From Leishmania martiniquensis (taxonomy: Eukaryota; Euglenozoa; Kinetoplastea; Trypanosomatida; Trypanosomatidae), in the NCBI RefSeq assembly GCF_017916325.1, contig NC_090168.1, positions 7,501 to 71,500 of the forward strand: 64,000 nucleotides of DNA, written 5' to 3'. Of this stretch, positions 48,990 through 57,808 are shown piece after piece. The notes below the pieces were generated by a model. It saw only the letters and a program-made list of their open reading frames with translations, had not been told where the DNA came from and searched no databases. Within the stretch, counting starts at the first letter, position 1, and every line of letters begins with the position of its first letter. The position numbers and the translations under genes are program-made.

Positions 48990-49515
48990 CCTCAGCGCCG
49001 CCATTCTCTGTCCTGACACACGAGGCAGATGCCCCTCCACCCCTCCTCCGCCCTCGCGTGCGGCAGGGCCATCGCGTGGTGCCGCGCGGCCCGGCAGACA
49101 CAGAGGGGACGGCAGGGCGCCGCCGCGGCCGAGCGAGCGCGGCCTCTACGCCTACCCCACCACCACCCACCGCCCAGCAGGCCGGCCACCAAGTGCCGCA
49201 TCCACGCCGCGGGCGGCTCAGGCCCCCCCTAAGCAGAAGGCTGTGGGGGCCGGGTGTGATACGCTCCCGCCATCTGACGGCCTGCCCCGCCACATCGATG
49301 GCGCAGGCGTCACCAGCTCCGTGAGCCGCTCCGGCGCGGCGCCATGCACGACCAGGCCGTCACACATCGTGCGCGCTCGACCCTGCACCACCGCCACAGG
49401 AGGCTCGGCACGGGCAGGGGGATAGGGCGGCCGCTTTGACATCCCGGCACCGGCAGCAGTGCAGCACCCCTGAGATGCCTCCGCGCTGTGGCAGTGACCT
49501 CGCGGCCATGAGAGG
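48990..49515 (-). repeat. Dispersed GC-rich repeat, copy C (longest)
   Basis: About 526 bp, the most complete copy. Its left edge (cctcag, then gccgccattctctgtcctga) is shared with copy D; it has the 94-bp internal segment of copy B; its right end (cccctgagatgcctccgcgc) is shared with copy A. Its right edge lies about 46 bases past the stop codon of the 535-aa gene, so it forms nearly all of that gene's proximal 3' UTR. Confidence 0.82.
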
Positions 49516-49561
49516 ACGTACGCCAGCCGAGTGGTCACACGGAAATGTTTCGTGGGCTTGC

Positions 49562-51169
49562 CTAGAAGCGTGAAAAGTCATGCTCACTTACCACAAACGC
49601 AGCCTCCTCTAGGTTGGGCGCCGCGAGTGTCAGGAAACGACCTATCGGCGTCGCTGGCCCTGGCTGCGCCGTGCAAAGGGCTGGGGTACACCGATTGGGG
49701 CTACTCGGCGTCGGGCACAATAGCGAGGCACCGGCTTGCGTCCCAGGAACCGCAACGAGCCGCGCGAGCGCAGGCGACACGCCCAACGCTGCGAAGAGGC
49801 TAACGAGGCGAATCAAAAGGCACTCCGCCGCGATGACACTGCAGACGATGTCGGTCAAGTCGACCAATATCACCGGCGACAGCTCCCGATTTTCGGCGCC
49901 TGCCGCTGTGTCTTTGACGCAGACACGGTTAGAGTTCAGCAACGGAATCTCTGTCGATGATGCGCGGCTCATGTCGAGTATCCACTCAGCCGCGTGCTCC
50001 TCAACGACACGGAGCATGCCTGATGTCACAGACGCGCTGTTCTCTGCAAGATTTATCACGACAACAAAGGTCGAAGAGAGCTGTCGCTGTCGCTCCATGC
50101 GTTCTCTTCGCCGTGCCGTGTACCGACGCAGCAACGGAGCGGCGCATCGACGTGCCGTCCGCTGCACGCGGCGCCACCAACAAATGGCCTCAGGATTCAC
50201 ATTGGGCGGCATAGACAGCGGTGTGACGATATGATCGGGGTAGACGGCGGCATCGGTGCGGCTATAACGCAGCACTGCACCGAGAGCTGCGAAAATATGC
50301 AACGGACTTTGCCACAGTTGGCAGCGCTGGCCGCAAGGAAGGTGTGATTCGCGTCCTGATAGTAACTTAAAGGGCAGCCGCCCTGTGGCAGAAGAGTGGT
50401 GAGCTCCAGCGCTTAGCCTCCATCCGTGAAAGCTCGATGCGCAAGGAGCCCCATACCTGCGCACGAGACTACCGCAATCACTAAAGCGAGCATCGTCGAG
50501 AACGTGTAACGGCCCCACATCAACGATTCCCTCGATGTCGTGCATGAGGACCATCGCCTGCCTGCCGTCCACCGAGACCCCCACGCAGTGGCGTGTGACG
50601 AACCGCTTCCCGTGCCAGCCACTCAGCTTCACCTTCTGCACGTCCCAGTCATCAAGAGCCTGGCCATCCACCTCAGTGATAGTGCGATACACAATGCAGC
50701 ACAATGGTTTAGAGACTGAGGACCCATTCGTCTCGTTGCGCTCCGTCAGCTCCGCCCACGCGCACAAGGCAGCCCTGCGTGCCTCTGTGGCAAGAGCAGA
50801 GATCGCTGAGGCCTCTTCCTCCTCCACCAATGTCACAGTGGGGCACACCACCTCAACCTCAGCTTCCACATCCAGCCACGCCCGCAGGCCTGCCAAAGCA
50901 CGCAAGCGCAAAGTTTCTGACATGTTCACGAGCGCCAAACGTGGTCGCACGTCCGTAGGCGTCGGCGACTGATTCCCTTCATCTCTGCTCCACAGCGCTT
51001 GCGATACGCTAGCCTGTTGGCTACGCACAAGGCCGTAGCCAATGTAGCCGCTTATGCAGGCAACACCAGCAGCAACGGCAATCCTATGCCCTAAACCACG
51101 CTGCTCCACTCCCGATGGATCGAGCGTTTCTTCGGCGACGCGCAGCGCATCTAAGGTGGGCTCCACCAT
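49562..51169 (-). CDS. Hypothetical single-span membrane protein (535 aa)
   Basis: A hydrophobic segment near the N-terminus (IAVAAGVACISGYIGYGLV, about residues 30-48) follows a short hydrophilic tail, typical of a signal anchor for a mitochondrial outer or ER membrane protein. The rest is soluble. A middle region (CCIVYRTITEVDG, KVKLSGWHGKRFVTRHCVGV, about 155-215) has a beta-rich pattern slightly like the GIDE domain of MUL1, but no RING finger follows, so this is not claimed. A basic stretch (RRRERMERQRQL, about 355-366) and a C-terminal region with hydrophobic helices (DLTDIVCSVIAAECLLIRLV) follow. Function unknown. The gene is flanked by repeat copies C and D in direct orientation. Start ATG is 51167-51169. 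Confidence 0.78.
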   Translation of the reverse strand: MVEPTLDALRVAEETLDPSGVEQRGLGHRIAVAAGVACISGYIGYGLVRSQQASVSQALWSRDEGNQSPTPTDVRPRLALVNMSETLRLRALAGLRAWLDVEAEVEVVCPTVTLVEEEEASAISALATEARRAALCAWAELTERNETNGSSVSKPLCCIVYRTITEVDGQALDDWDVQKVKLSGWHGKRFVTRHCVGVSVDGRQAMVLMHDIEGIVDVGPLHVLDDARFSDCGSLVRRYGAPCASSFHGWRLSAGAHHSSATGRLPFKLLSGRESHLPCGQRCQLWQSPLHIFAALGAVLRYSRTDAAVYPDHIVTPLSMPPNVNPEAICWWRRVQRTARRCAAPLLRRYTARRRERMERQRQLSSTFVVVINLAENSASVTSGMLRVVEEHAAEWILDMSRASSTEIPLLNSNRVCVKDTAAGAENRELSPVILVDLTDIVCSVIAAECLLIRLVSLFAALGVSPALARLVAVPGTQAGASLLCPTPSSPNRCTPALCTAQPGPATPIGRFLTLAAPNLEEAAFVVSEHDFSRF

Positions 51170-51377
51170 TACTGCAACTCCAGAGTAAGGCTGCCGTTCA
51201 CCTCAGCTACTTGCACACGACAACGCCGTTGCCTTCCAACACTGAGATGTCGAGATAAAATGTGTGGAATAGACAATTACGCCCCCTTCACAGTGCATAA
51301 TCGCAGGCAAAAGAAGCGCAAGGAAAGAGAGAGTCAGGAGTGACCTGCTGATTATACAACAACGAGTGAAATGTTTT
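51170..51377. other. Spacer between the 535-aa gene and repeat copy D
   Basis: About 0.2 kb with a minus-strand pyrimidine patch at about 51310-51332 that could serve the 535-aa gene. Nothing else seen. Confidence 0.4.
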
Positions 51378-51791
51378 CCTCAGAGCCGCCATTCTCTGTC
51401 CTGACACACGAGGCAGATGCCCCTCCACCCCTCCTCCGCCCTCGCGTGCGGCAGGGCCATCGCGTGGTGCCGCGCGGCCCGGCAGACACAGAGGGGACGG
51501 CAGGGCGCCGCCGCGGCCGAGCGAGCGCGGCCTCTACGCCTACCCCCCCACCGCCCACCGCCCAGCAGGCCGGCCACCAAGTGCCGCATCCACGCCGCGG
51601 GCGGCTCAGGCCCCCCCTAAGCAGAAGGCTGTGGGGGCCGGGTGTGATACGCTCCCGCCATCTGACGGCCTGCCCCGCCACATCGATGGCGCAGGCGCCT
51701 CGGAACGGGCAGGGGGGTAGGGCGGCGGCTTTGGCATCCTGGCACCGGCAGCAGTGCAGCACTCCTCCTCCGTCATGCGGGTGAGGAGAGG
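51378..51791 (-). repeat. Dispersed GC-rich repeat, copy D
   Basis: About 414 bp. It lacks the 94-bp internal segment (like copy A), shares its right end (ctcctcctccgtcatgcggg) with copy B, and shares left-part single-base variants (gtgccgcgcgg, gggtgtgatac) and the extended left edge with copy C. It lies in the CCP-gene 3' UTR region. Confidence 0.82.
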
Positions 51792-52756
51792 CAGAGGAGA
51801 CACAAGGGGGCCCGAAGCAAGCACGGATTCAACGCTCAATGCGCAAAGACAACAACGGGAACAGGAAGGGAGAAGCGACCCGCAGGATGCTCGCAGAGGC
51901 GCAGTGGGCGACCCTGACGTCCATCTCTCCCGTATGGAACGCAGTTGGCTAGAAGTGTGCTACCGTCTTTGAGGCTCGCTTTATATATATACAAACGTCC
52001 GCGTGCCGATGCTGACTCTACTCCGTTGGGTACGCGGACTTTCACCTGCGGTACTGCCCTGATTCCCACTCGGCCTTGAGAGGGGGTGGTACAGAAGGGA
52101 GAGTGCGTTGGAGGTTTCTTGTTTTTCGTTGCTTGCAAGCTTCCCGTCGCGCGCTAGCCGTCTGTTGGCATCTCACAGGCGGCAGCGGCGGAGTGTAGCG
52201 TCCAGAAAAAAAACGCTAGCACGCGCGCGTAGAGAAGGCATATAAAGAGAGGGGGGACAGAGACAACGCGCAAGTGGACACACACTGTCGAAAGCGAAAA
52301 AAAAGGCAAAACGAAAAAAAAAAGAGCGCCGATGAAGACAATGATGAAAGTAGAAAAGATGTAAAAGGGCGGGTACACCACACCCTGCGCGTCCCTCGAG
52401 GCAGCGCGGTGTGAGCGTAAGCAGCGCATTGCGGGGAGTGTGTGCAAGAGAGGAAGCGAGAGACGAAGTGCGAGGAGAGGGGAGGGCAGAAAAAAAACGA
52501 AGACGCACACGGGCACAGAAAAGGCGATGCCCCTCCTCTTCGAAGACAGCGCTGCACAGGCCTCCTGTGCAGTCATCATGGCGGTAGTGCGTGTGAAGAC
52601 ACACGTACAATGTCACTCAAGGAGAAGGGCATACACGCAGAGCGAGAGAAGGGAGGAGCAACGGGCGCGCCCTACCAGCGCAGCACGGCACCTTTCGGAA
52701 ATCCAAGACGATAGCGTTGCAGGGAAGATGTGAGGGTCAGCTCTGCAGCCACTCGA
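51792..52756. other. Spacer with long pyrimidine tracts, 3' UTR of CCP gene
   Basis: Minus-strand pyrimidine-rich stretches run over about 52200-52330 and 52440-52500. A short TA run lies at 51982-51990. Long minus-strand frames here are translated pyrimidine tracts. No gene seen. Confidence 0.45.
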
Positions 52757-55700
52757 TTACATGAAGAGATTCGTAGGGATCTCCTCCTCCACGCTGCTCG
52801 CGCTACTTCGGTTACTGTCGAAGTCGCCAGTAGCGCTGCCAGCGAAAGAGTTGAGGTCGGACCACTCTTGGTCGTCGCTTGTCGAGTCGGAGGAGGAGAA
52901 GGCGCTATGCTCGCTGAGCCCCGATGCGTTTGTGGCATCCTCGGCCTCTTCGTCATCCGCTGCCCTCCTACGCTTCTGTCTAGCGCTATTCGTTGTGCCT
53001 AAGTCATCGTCCTCTAGATCTACATCGGGGCTGTCCTCCACGAAAGAGATGTCGCTGCTGCTCGCGCTACCATCCTCCTCGCCTTGACCGTCCTCATCCT
53101 CTGCCAGGACACCTCCCTCACGGCAGTCCGCCATGAACAGGTAGTCCAGTGCTTCAACCTGCCCTGCAACGGAAACGAAAGGTAGCCCGCCAGTGCCCTC
53201 ACTCGGTGCTGCCGCCCCTCCCGCAGGCGTCGGAGGCCCGCTTCGTCGCTCCCCTCGCGTAGCTACCGCGTACGGTCCCGCGCGAGGGGGAGCCGCCCAC
53301 CCCTCCCTCTCGGAGTGCGGCGCGGGGTTCCTCGGTGGATCACGGCCACCTCCGGCAGCAGCGGTCATGCTCCACGACAGTTGCAGCGACGGGCATTTAA
53401 GTACATCGCTTTCGCCGCACTTTCGGTCGCCCTCAGCACTGTCCGCCCCCGAACCCGTCAGCACCGCCCACTGCTGGAAAAGAAGCGACAGTGCTCGCAG
53501 GAAGACGTCCCCCATGGCACGAAATACCGTGGGACTGTAGTGCACCTCTTGCCTGCACACAGCTGACTCGGGTGCCGCTGCGTCGTTGCCGTTGGCGCCC
53601 ATGCTCGCTCGGAGCAGCTCGGGGACGCAGACCATTCCGCCCACCATTGTTGCCTCGAAGCCGTAGCTCATGCGCACACCGAATTCGTCATAGAGTACGA
53701 CACGTGCAGAGCCTTTCTTGTCTTTAGTTACAGCGAAGGAGCTTTGCGAGAGGGAGAAGGACGGGAACAGTTGGGATAGCAGCGCCGCCATCATCTTCTC
53801 AGGCCCAGCGGGGACTCTGTTCGGCGCATCCCGAGTGCGACAGCGTCGACCGCCACCGTGGCCTTTGTGCCGAGAGTGCACTGCGACGCCCCGTATTGTT
53901 TCTACAGTGCACCCATACACGAGGAAGTTCTTCGCACGCGAGTGACCGTGAAAGTCGGCAAACATCACGACCTGTCGCCTCTCCTCACCTGTCCAATACC
54001 GCAGCAGCTGCTTCATGGCATAAAGTGTGGGATTGTGCTCGGCCCTCGGGTCCACGTAGTCTCGGTTGAGGTCTGCGCCGGCAAAAGAGCAGCGGTGATT
54101 GCCCATAATCACGCCGTCTGCGTTCAGCATGGGCACTACCTTGAAGACAAAATTTTCACACAGGTGCGAGGCGTATTCTGCTGCCCCTGCTGGCGGGCAG
54201 AGAAGGGTATCCAGCAGTCCCTGCATGACCCAGCTAGCGTTTGTTTCGCCAGGGTGCACTCGCGCAACGAGCAGCGCGATGGGGCGGCGCCGTATTTCGT
54301 CCGCTGTGTACGGCTCCCCAGTATGTCTATGGCGCAAAGCTGTCACCGTCAGCAGCGGCACCTGCACCCCGCCCGGCGTCCAGCACAGGCACTGTTGCAG
54401 CAGCGAGTGTGATGAACGCGCGGGAGCCTCACACGCCAGCCATGTGAGATGCTCTCGCAGCTCGGTGTATGTGAATGGGAAGCAGTTGGCGAGGTAAACT
54501 GTTCCAGAGACTGTCGTTGGCATCGTAACAGAGAAGGTGACAGTGAAATAACACTTCTGCTTCGGCGTCGTCGACTCGGAAGGTGCGGTGAGGGAATGAG
54601 GAGGCACCACAGGGGAAGCAGGAGCAACAGGAGGTGTGGAGGGTGTCTGAACGCGCTTCTTCGCGACCACCGGCGGCGGCGCGCGACCGCCGATCTGCGG
54701 CGCAGGCGCGCAGACGTTTCCAGGCAGTGGTCGAGGTCTCGGAAACATGAACAGTGGCGATGGAGTCGTGGCGCTGGCTGCCTCACCGTGTTTCCCGAAA
54801 TAGTGCGCGCGCGCAGGACGCAGAAACGGGTTGCCGAAGTAGAAGATGCCCTCACCGGTGCGAATCCACTGAGGCCGCGGTGCGTTCGGGTCGCGGGGGG
54901 TTGCGCTGTCTGGCACGTGCAGCAGCAACGGCTTTTGGCCCTCGTTAAAAGTCGAGCTCAGCTTCTCCATGTTGACGATGTTGAAGCGGTACGTTTTACC
55001 AGGGGTAAAGCGGCGCATGCCAAAGCTGAACCACTGCGTGTAGGAGTTGGTGGCGGTGTCCCAGGAAAGGATGAGGTCGTACTCGCCGTCGCTGACTTCA
55101 ACGGCGCGCTGCAGGTTGCCGCTTTCGTAGTCGGAGAAGAACTCGACTCCGTCAGCGCTCCGCTCAACGGCGCGGAGTTCGTCGCCGACTGCGCCGGGTG
55201 GCGCACTGCTCAGTCGCTCGAACACCACTTTGTGCCGATGCGGCGTCGGGCCACCATCGCACGCCGCTTCATCCAACAGTGCAAGTCTCGCGATGTGGTG
55301 GCGCAGCACCTGGACCCGGTCTTTCTCAGAGACATCGATCAGCGGAACGCTCAGGTGCACGTCCGCGGCGGCGGCGGCGACACGAGGCGAGGCACCGTAC
55401 CAGCCGTCCGCTGTGGTTGGCGGTGCCGCGTCTGTGAAAGGCCACGGCAGCTGCGAGCTGTCGAACGCCGCCAGCGCTGACGCTGGATCGATCTCGCCGC
55501 TGCGCAGCTCTGGCGAAAAGGCATCGGGGCGTGTGTCTACGAGAAGCAGATTATTACGAACAACCCCGTTGTTGGCGCTCGCTGGCGTGAGTGAGGGAGA
55601 GGTAAGCGGCGTCAACGCAATGCCCGCCAGGGCACCGGCACATTGATCCAGGGGCGACTGCGTCGCCGACAGGCATTTTTGAGAGGCAGCGTCCACCCCC

Positions 55701-57808
55701 CTGTCGACGGCGCGAGCGCTGCTGTTTGTTGATTCCGCCCGCCTCAACTTTTCACCTAATGTCTTGGCAGTGTCGAAGGAGCGACGCAGGGATGCCGGAA
55801 CACGCTCATCTACGTAGCATGCGGGGTGCCCGTGCCGCGACGGCAGCACCGTGTACCCGTACATGGAGCACAGCTGGAGGTAAAAGTGGTGCCACTGGTG
55901 CGACGAGGTTTCAGACAACGCCAAGACGCTCGCGACGACACCCTTCAGTCCACCGAGGTCTTTCATGTCCTCCAGTGTGGCCGCGCGGTCTGCGCCCAAC
56001 AGCGCGCTCAGCAGGAGCAGCATAACGTGCACGCACTCACGCCGAGGCCTCAGCTGCAAAACGTGGCCTGACGCCGGTGTGAGGTAGAGGGCCATGCCGC
56101 GCGGCACGTGAAAACGCAGGGCAACCTCCGTCGCCATCAGGCGAACCTTGTCGACACTTGTCAATCGCTGCATCAACGCTACACACCACAGCAGCATGTA
56201 CTCGACTCGCCGCAGAAGCCGCATCACCCACGAAGGAGCTGACTGCTCGGCATCGATTGCTGTGAGCGGCCCGGCGTCTGGATGCAGCTTCTGCTCTGAT
56301 GCAGGACACTGGACGCTGATCAACAGTAGCGGTGCGATCTGCGTCAGGAAGAAGGTACACATGGCGATGGCGGTGGCGCAGAGTTCCGCTCCACGCCCGC
56401 CAAGATCGACCGCCGACGCGGGACTGCCTGCAAAGGCGAAAAGCGTAAAGCAGAAGTGTGAAAAGGCGGCGCATGTCCATTGCGTGCGAGACTGAAACCG
56501 GCGCAGCGCCGCCAGCGTTTCTTTACGGGTGTGTTTTCTTGTGTACTCCTGCGATGCGGCTGCGATCGTAGCTTGACTGAGGTCCACCTGCATTGATGCG
56601 TGATACCAAGCAAATTCTGCCTCCAGAAGCTGAAAGGTGAACGATGCGCAAGCGAACGTGCCCTCGAGACTTTGTGAAAGGCGGAAGGTGGCCATAAGCT
56701 TGAAGCTGAAGGTGCTCTTAAGGGTAAACAGCAGCGCAGCTGCCTCGCAGGCGCGGAGAGATGCAACGACCGCGGCGTCGACAACATCGTCAGGACGCGG
56801 TCGGGGCTTCCGTTCCTGAAGCACAGACGCGCACACTCGGATGACGCCAAGTTTTTCGCAGAGCAGCACCGCCTTGCGCTGCTTATCGCCCGACATGTGC
56901 CGCAAGACATTGTAGAGGAAGGAGAGCAGCACCGACCCCACCTTCGGCTCTCGCATCGCCCAAGAGGATCGACAGGCGTTCACAATAAGAGCAAAGGCGT
57001 GCGTGCTCTTGTGTAGGAACAGCGCCCACGCCTTCTTGCGCTCCTTCTTGGACAGGAAAACACCAGAGCCGGCGGGCACGAAGGAAAGGTCTCTCGGTGA
57101 GGTCCACGACATACTCCTAGCGTGATGCGAGTGAATGCCCTTAGATTCGCGCTGCGGCGCGAGCAGATTCACGGCATCGGCCGCGCTGCCACTCTGCAGA
57201 GACGAGAATAGCATGTCTTGCACCATCTCAATGTCCTGTACAACGGTCATGGCATCCTCTGACACTCCGGTGAAAGGCAGCGGCGCCAATCGGCTCGCGC
57301 GTCGATCACGCACGCCAGTTCCGGTGCCTGTCTTCATCAATGACTGAGCATCCTTCTCCGCGTCCCGCGCGCTATTGCATAGCTGTTTAACACGCTGGAG
57401 TGCCTCAGGTATGACGGTGTATGAAGGCCTGTGCGCCATCGCCGCTTCGCGAGACACGGAGTGGGAAGAGAGCGACCGTCGCGCGACTCGAAGAGAGGAC
57501 GACGTGGGCTCGCCATTGGTGGTCGCAGGAAGGAGCGGAATGGGGCGCAGGTAGGGGAGGCGGCTGCGCAGCGCCAGCCGCCTTGCCGCCGTCCTCTTCG
57601 ATATAGACGCGGCCGGCAGCGTCGAGAATTTTTGTTCACCTTTGGCTCCTTTCGAAGAGGAGCGCGTACTGCCGGCAGGAGGACGCGGTTGCAGTGCGCA
57701 TGAGCGGACTGGAGCAGAGAGCCCGTCCCCTGCGTCACGGTCTCGCGTGGCTGTCGACACCGCGCGCTGGTTGGACTGTCTGCGGATACGTGAGCGCAGG
57801 TTCATCAT
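52757..57808 (-). CDS. Cytosolic carboxypeptidase (CCP/AGTPBP1-like, M14 peptidase, 1683 aa)
   Basis: The C-terminal half carries an M14D zinc carboxypeptidase domain. It is preceded by the CCP-specific beta-sandwich (about 900-1090: YDLILSWDTATNSYTQWFSF, TYRFNIVNMEKLSSTFNEGQ, YFTVTFSV, ANCFPFTYTELREHL). Zinc ligands HPGE lie at H1185/E1188 (VARVHPGETNASWVMQGLL) and the third ligand in FADFHGHS; substrate residues are in NADGV..GNHRCSFAGADLNRDY and the catalytic Glu in MSYGFEATMVGG. CCPs remove glutamates from tubulin tails, which controls axonemal and cytoskeletal microtubules. The first half is helical (HEAT/ARM-like, about 130-620), as in CCP1. The C-terminus is an acidic Ser/Asp-rich tail. 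Two tandem ATGs (57806-57808, 57803-57805) start the frame behind a tract at 58040-58078. Confidence 0.93.
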   Translation of the reverse strand: MMNLRSRIRRQSNQRAVSTATRDRDAGDGLSAPVRSCALQPRPPAGSTRSSSKGAKGEQKFSTLPAASISKRTAARRLALRSRLPYLRPIPLLPATTNGEPTSSSLRVARRSLSSHSVSREAAMAHRPSYTVIPEALQRVKQLCNSARDAEKDAQSLMKTGTGTGVRDRRASRLAPLPFTGVSEDAMTVVQDIEMVQDMLFSSLQSGSAADAVNLLAPQRESKGIHSHHARSMSWTSPRDLSFVPAGSGVFLSKKERKKAWALFLHKSTHAFALIVNACRSSWAMREPKVGSVLLSFLYNVLRHMSGDKQRKAVLLCEKLGVIRVCASVLQERKPRPRPDDVVDAAVVASLRACEAAALLFTLKSTFSFKLMATFRLSQSLEGTFACASFTFQLLEAEFAWYHASMQVDLSQATIAAASQEYTRKHTRKETLAALRRFQSRTQWTCAAFSHFCFTLFAFAGSPASAVDLGGRGAELCATAIAMCTFFLTQIAPLLLISVQCPASEQKLHPDAGPLTAIDAEQSAPSWVMRLLRRVEYMLLWCVALMQRLTSVDKVRLMATEVALRFHVPRGMALYLTPASGHVLQLRPRRECVHVMLLLLSALLGADRAATLEDMKDLGGLKGVVASVLALSETSSHQWHHFYLQLCSMYGYTVLPSRHGHPACYVDERVPASLRRSFDTAKTLGEKLRRAESTNSSARAVDRGVDAASQKCLSATQSPLDQCAGALAGIALTPLTSPSLTPASANNGVVRNNLLLVDTRPDAFSPELRSGEIDPASALAAFDSSQLPWPFTDAAPPTTADGWYGASPRVAAAAADVHLSVPLIDVSEKDRVQVLRHHIARLALLDEAACDGGPTPHRHKVVFERLSSAPPGAVGDELRAVERSADGVEFFSDYESGNLQRAVEVSDGEYDLILSWDTATNSYTQWFSFGMRRFTPGKTYRFNIVNMEKLSSTFNEGQKPLLLHVPDSATPRDPNAPRPQWIRTGEGIFYFGNPFLRPARAHYFGKHGEAASATTPSPLFMFPRPRPLPGNVCAPAPQIGGRAPPPVVAKKRVQTPSTPPVAPASPVVPPHSLTAPSESTTPKQKCYFTVTFSVTMPTTVSGTVYLANCFPFTYTELREHLTWLACEAPARSSHSLLQQCLCWTPGGVQVPLLTVTALRHRHTGEPYTADEIRRRPIALLVARVHPGETNASWVMQGLLDTLLCPPAGAAEYASHLCENFVFKVVPMLNADGVIMGNHRCSFAGADLNRDYVDPRAEHNPTLYAMKQLLRYWTGEERRQVVMFADFHGHSRAKNFLVYGCTVETIRGVAVHSRHKGHGGGRRCRTRDAPNRVPAGPEKMMAALLSQLFPSFSLSQSSFAVTKDKKGSARVVLYDEFGVRMSYGFEATMVGGMVCVPELLRASMGANGNDAAAPESAVCRQEVHYSPTVFRAMGDVFLRALSLLFQQWAVLTGSGADSAEGDRKCGESDVLKCPSLQLSWSMTAAAGGGRDPPRNPAPHSEREGWAAPPRAGPYAVATRGERRSGPPTPAGGAAAPSEGTGGLPFVSVAGQVEALDYLFMADCREGGVLAEDEDGQGEEDGSASSSDISFVEDSPDVDLEDDDLGTTNSARQKRRRAADDEEAEDATNASGLSEHSAFSSSDSTSDDQEWSDLNSFAGSATGDFDSNRSSASSVEEEIPTNLFM

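Noticed and set aside
49562..51169. Possible MUL1/GIDE-type E3 ligase identity for the 535-aa membrane protein
   Set aside because: Only a faint beta-rich resemblance; the second membrane span and RING finger required for that family are missing.
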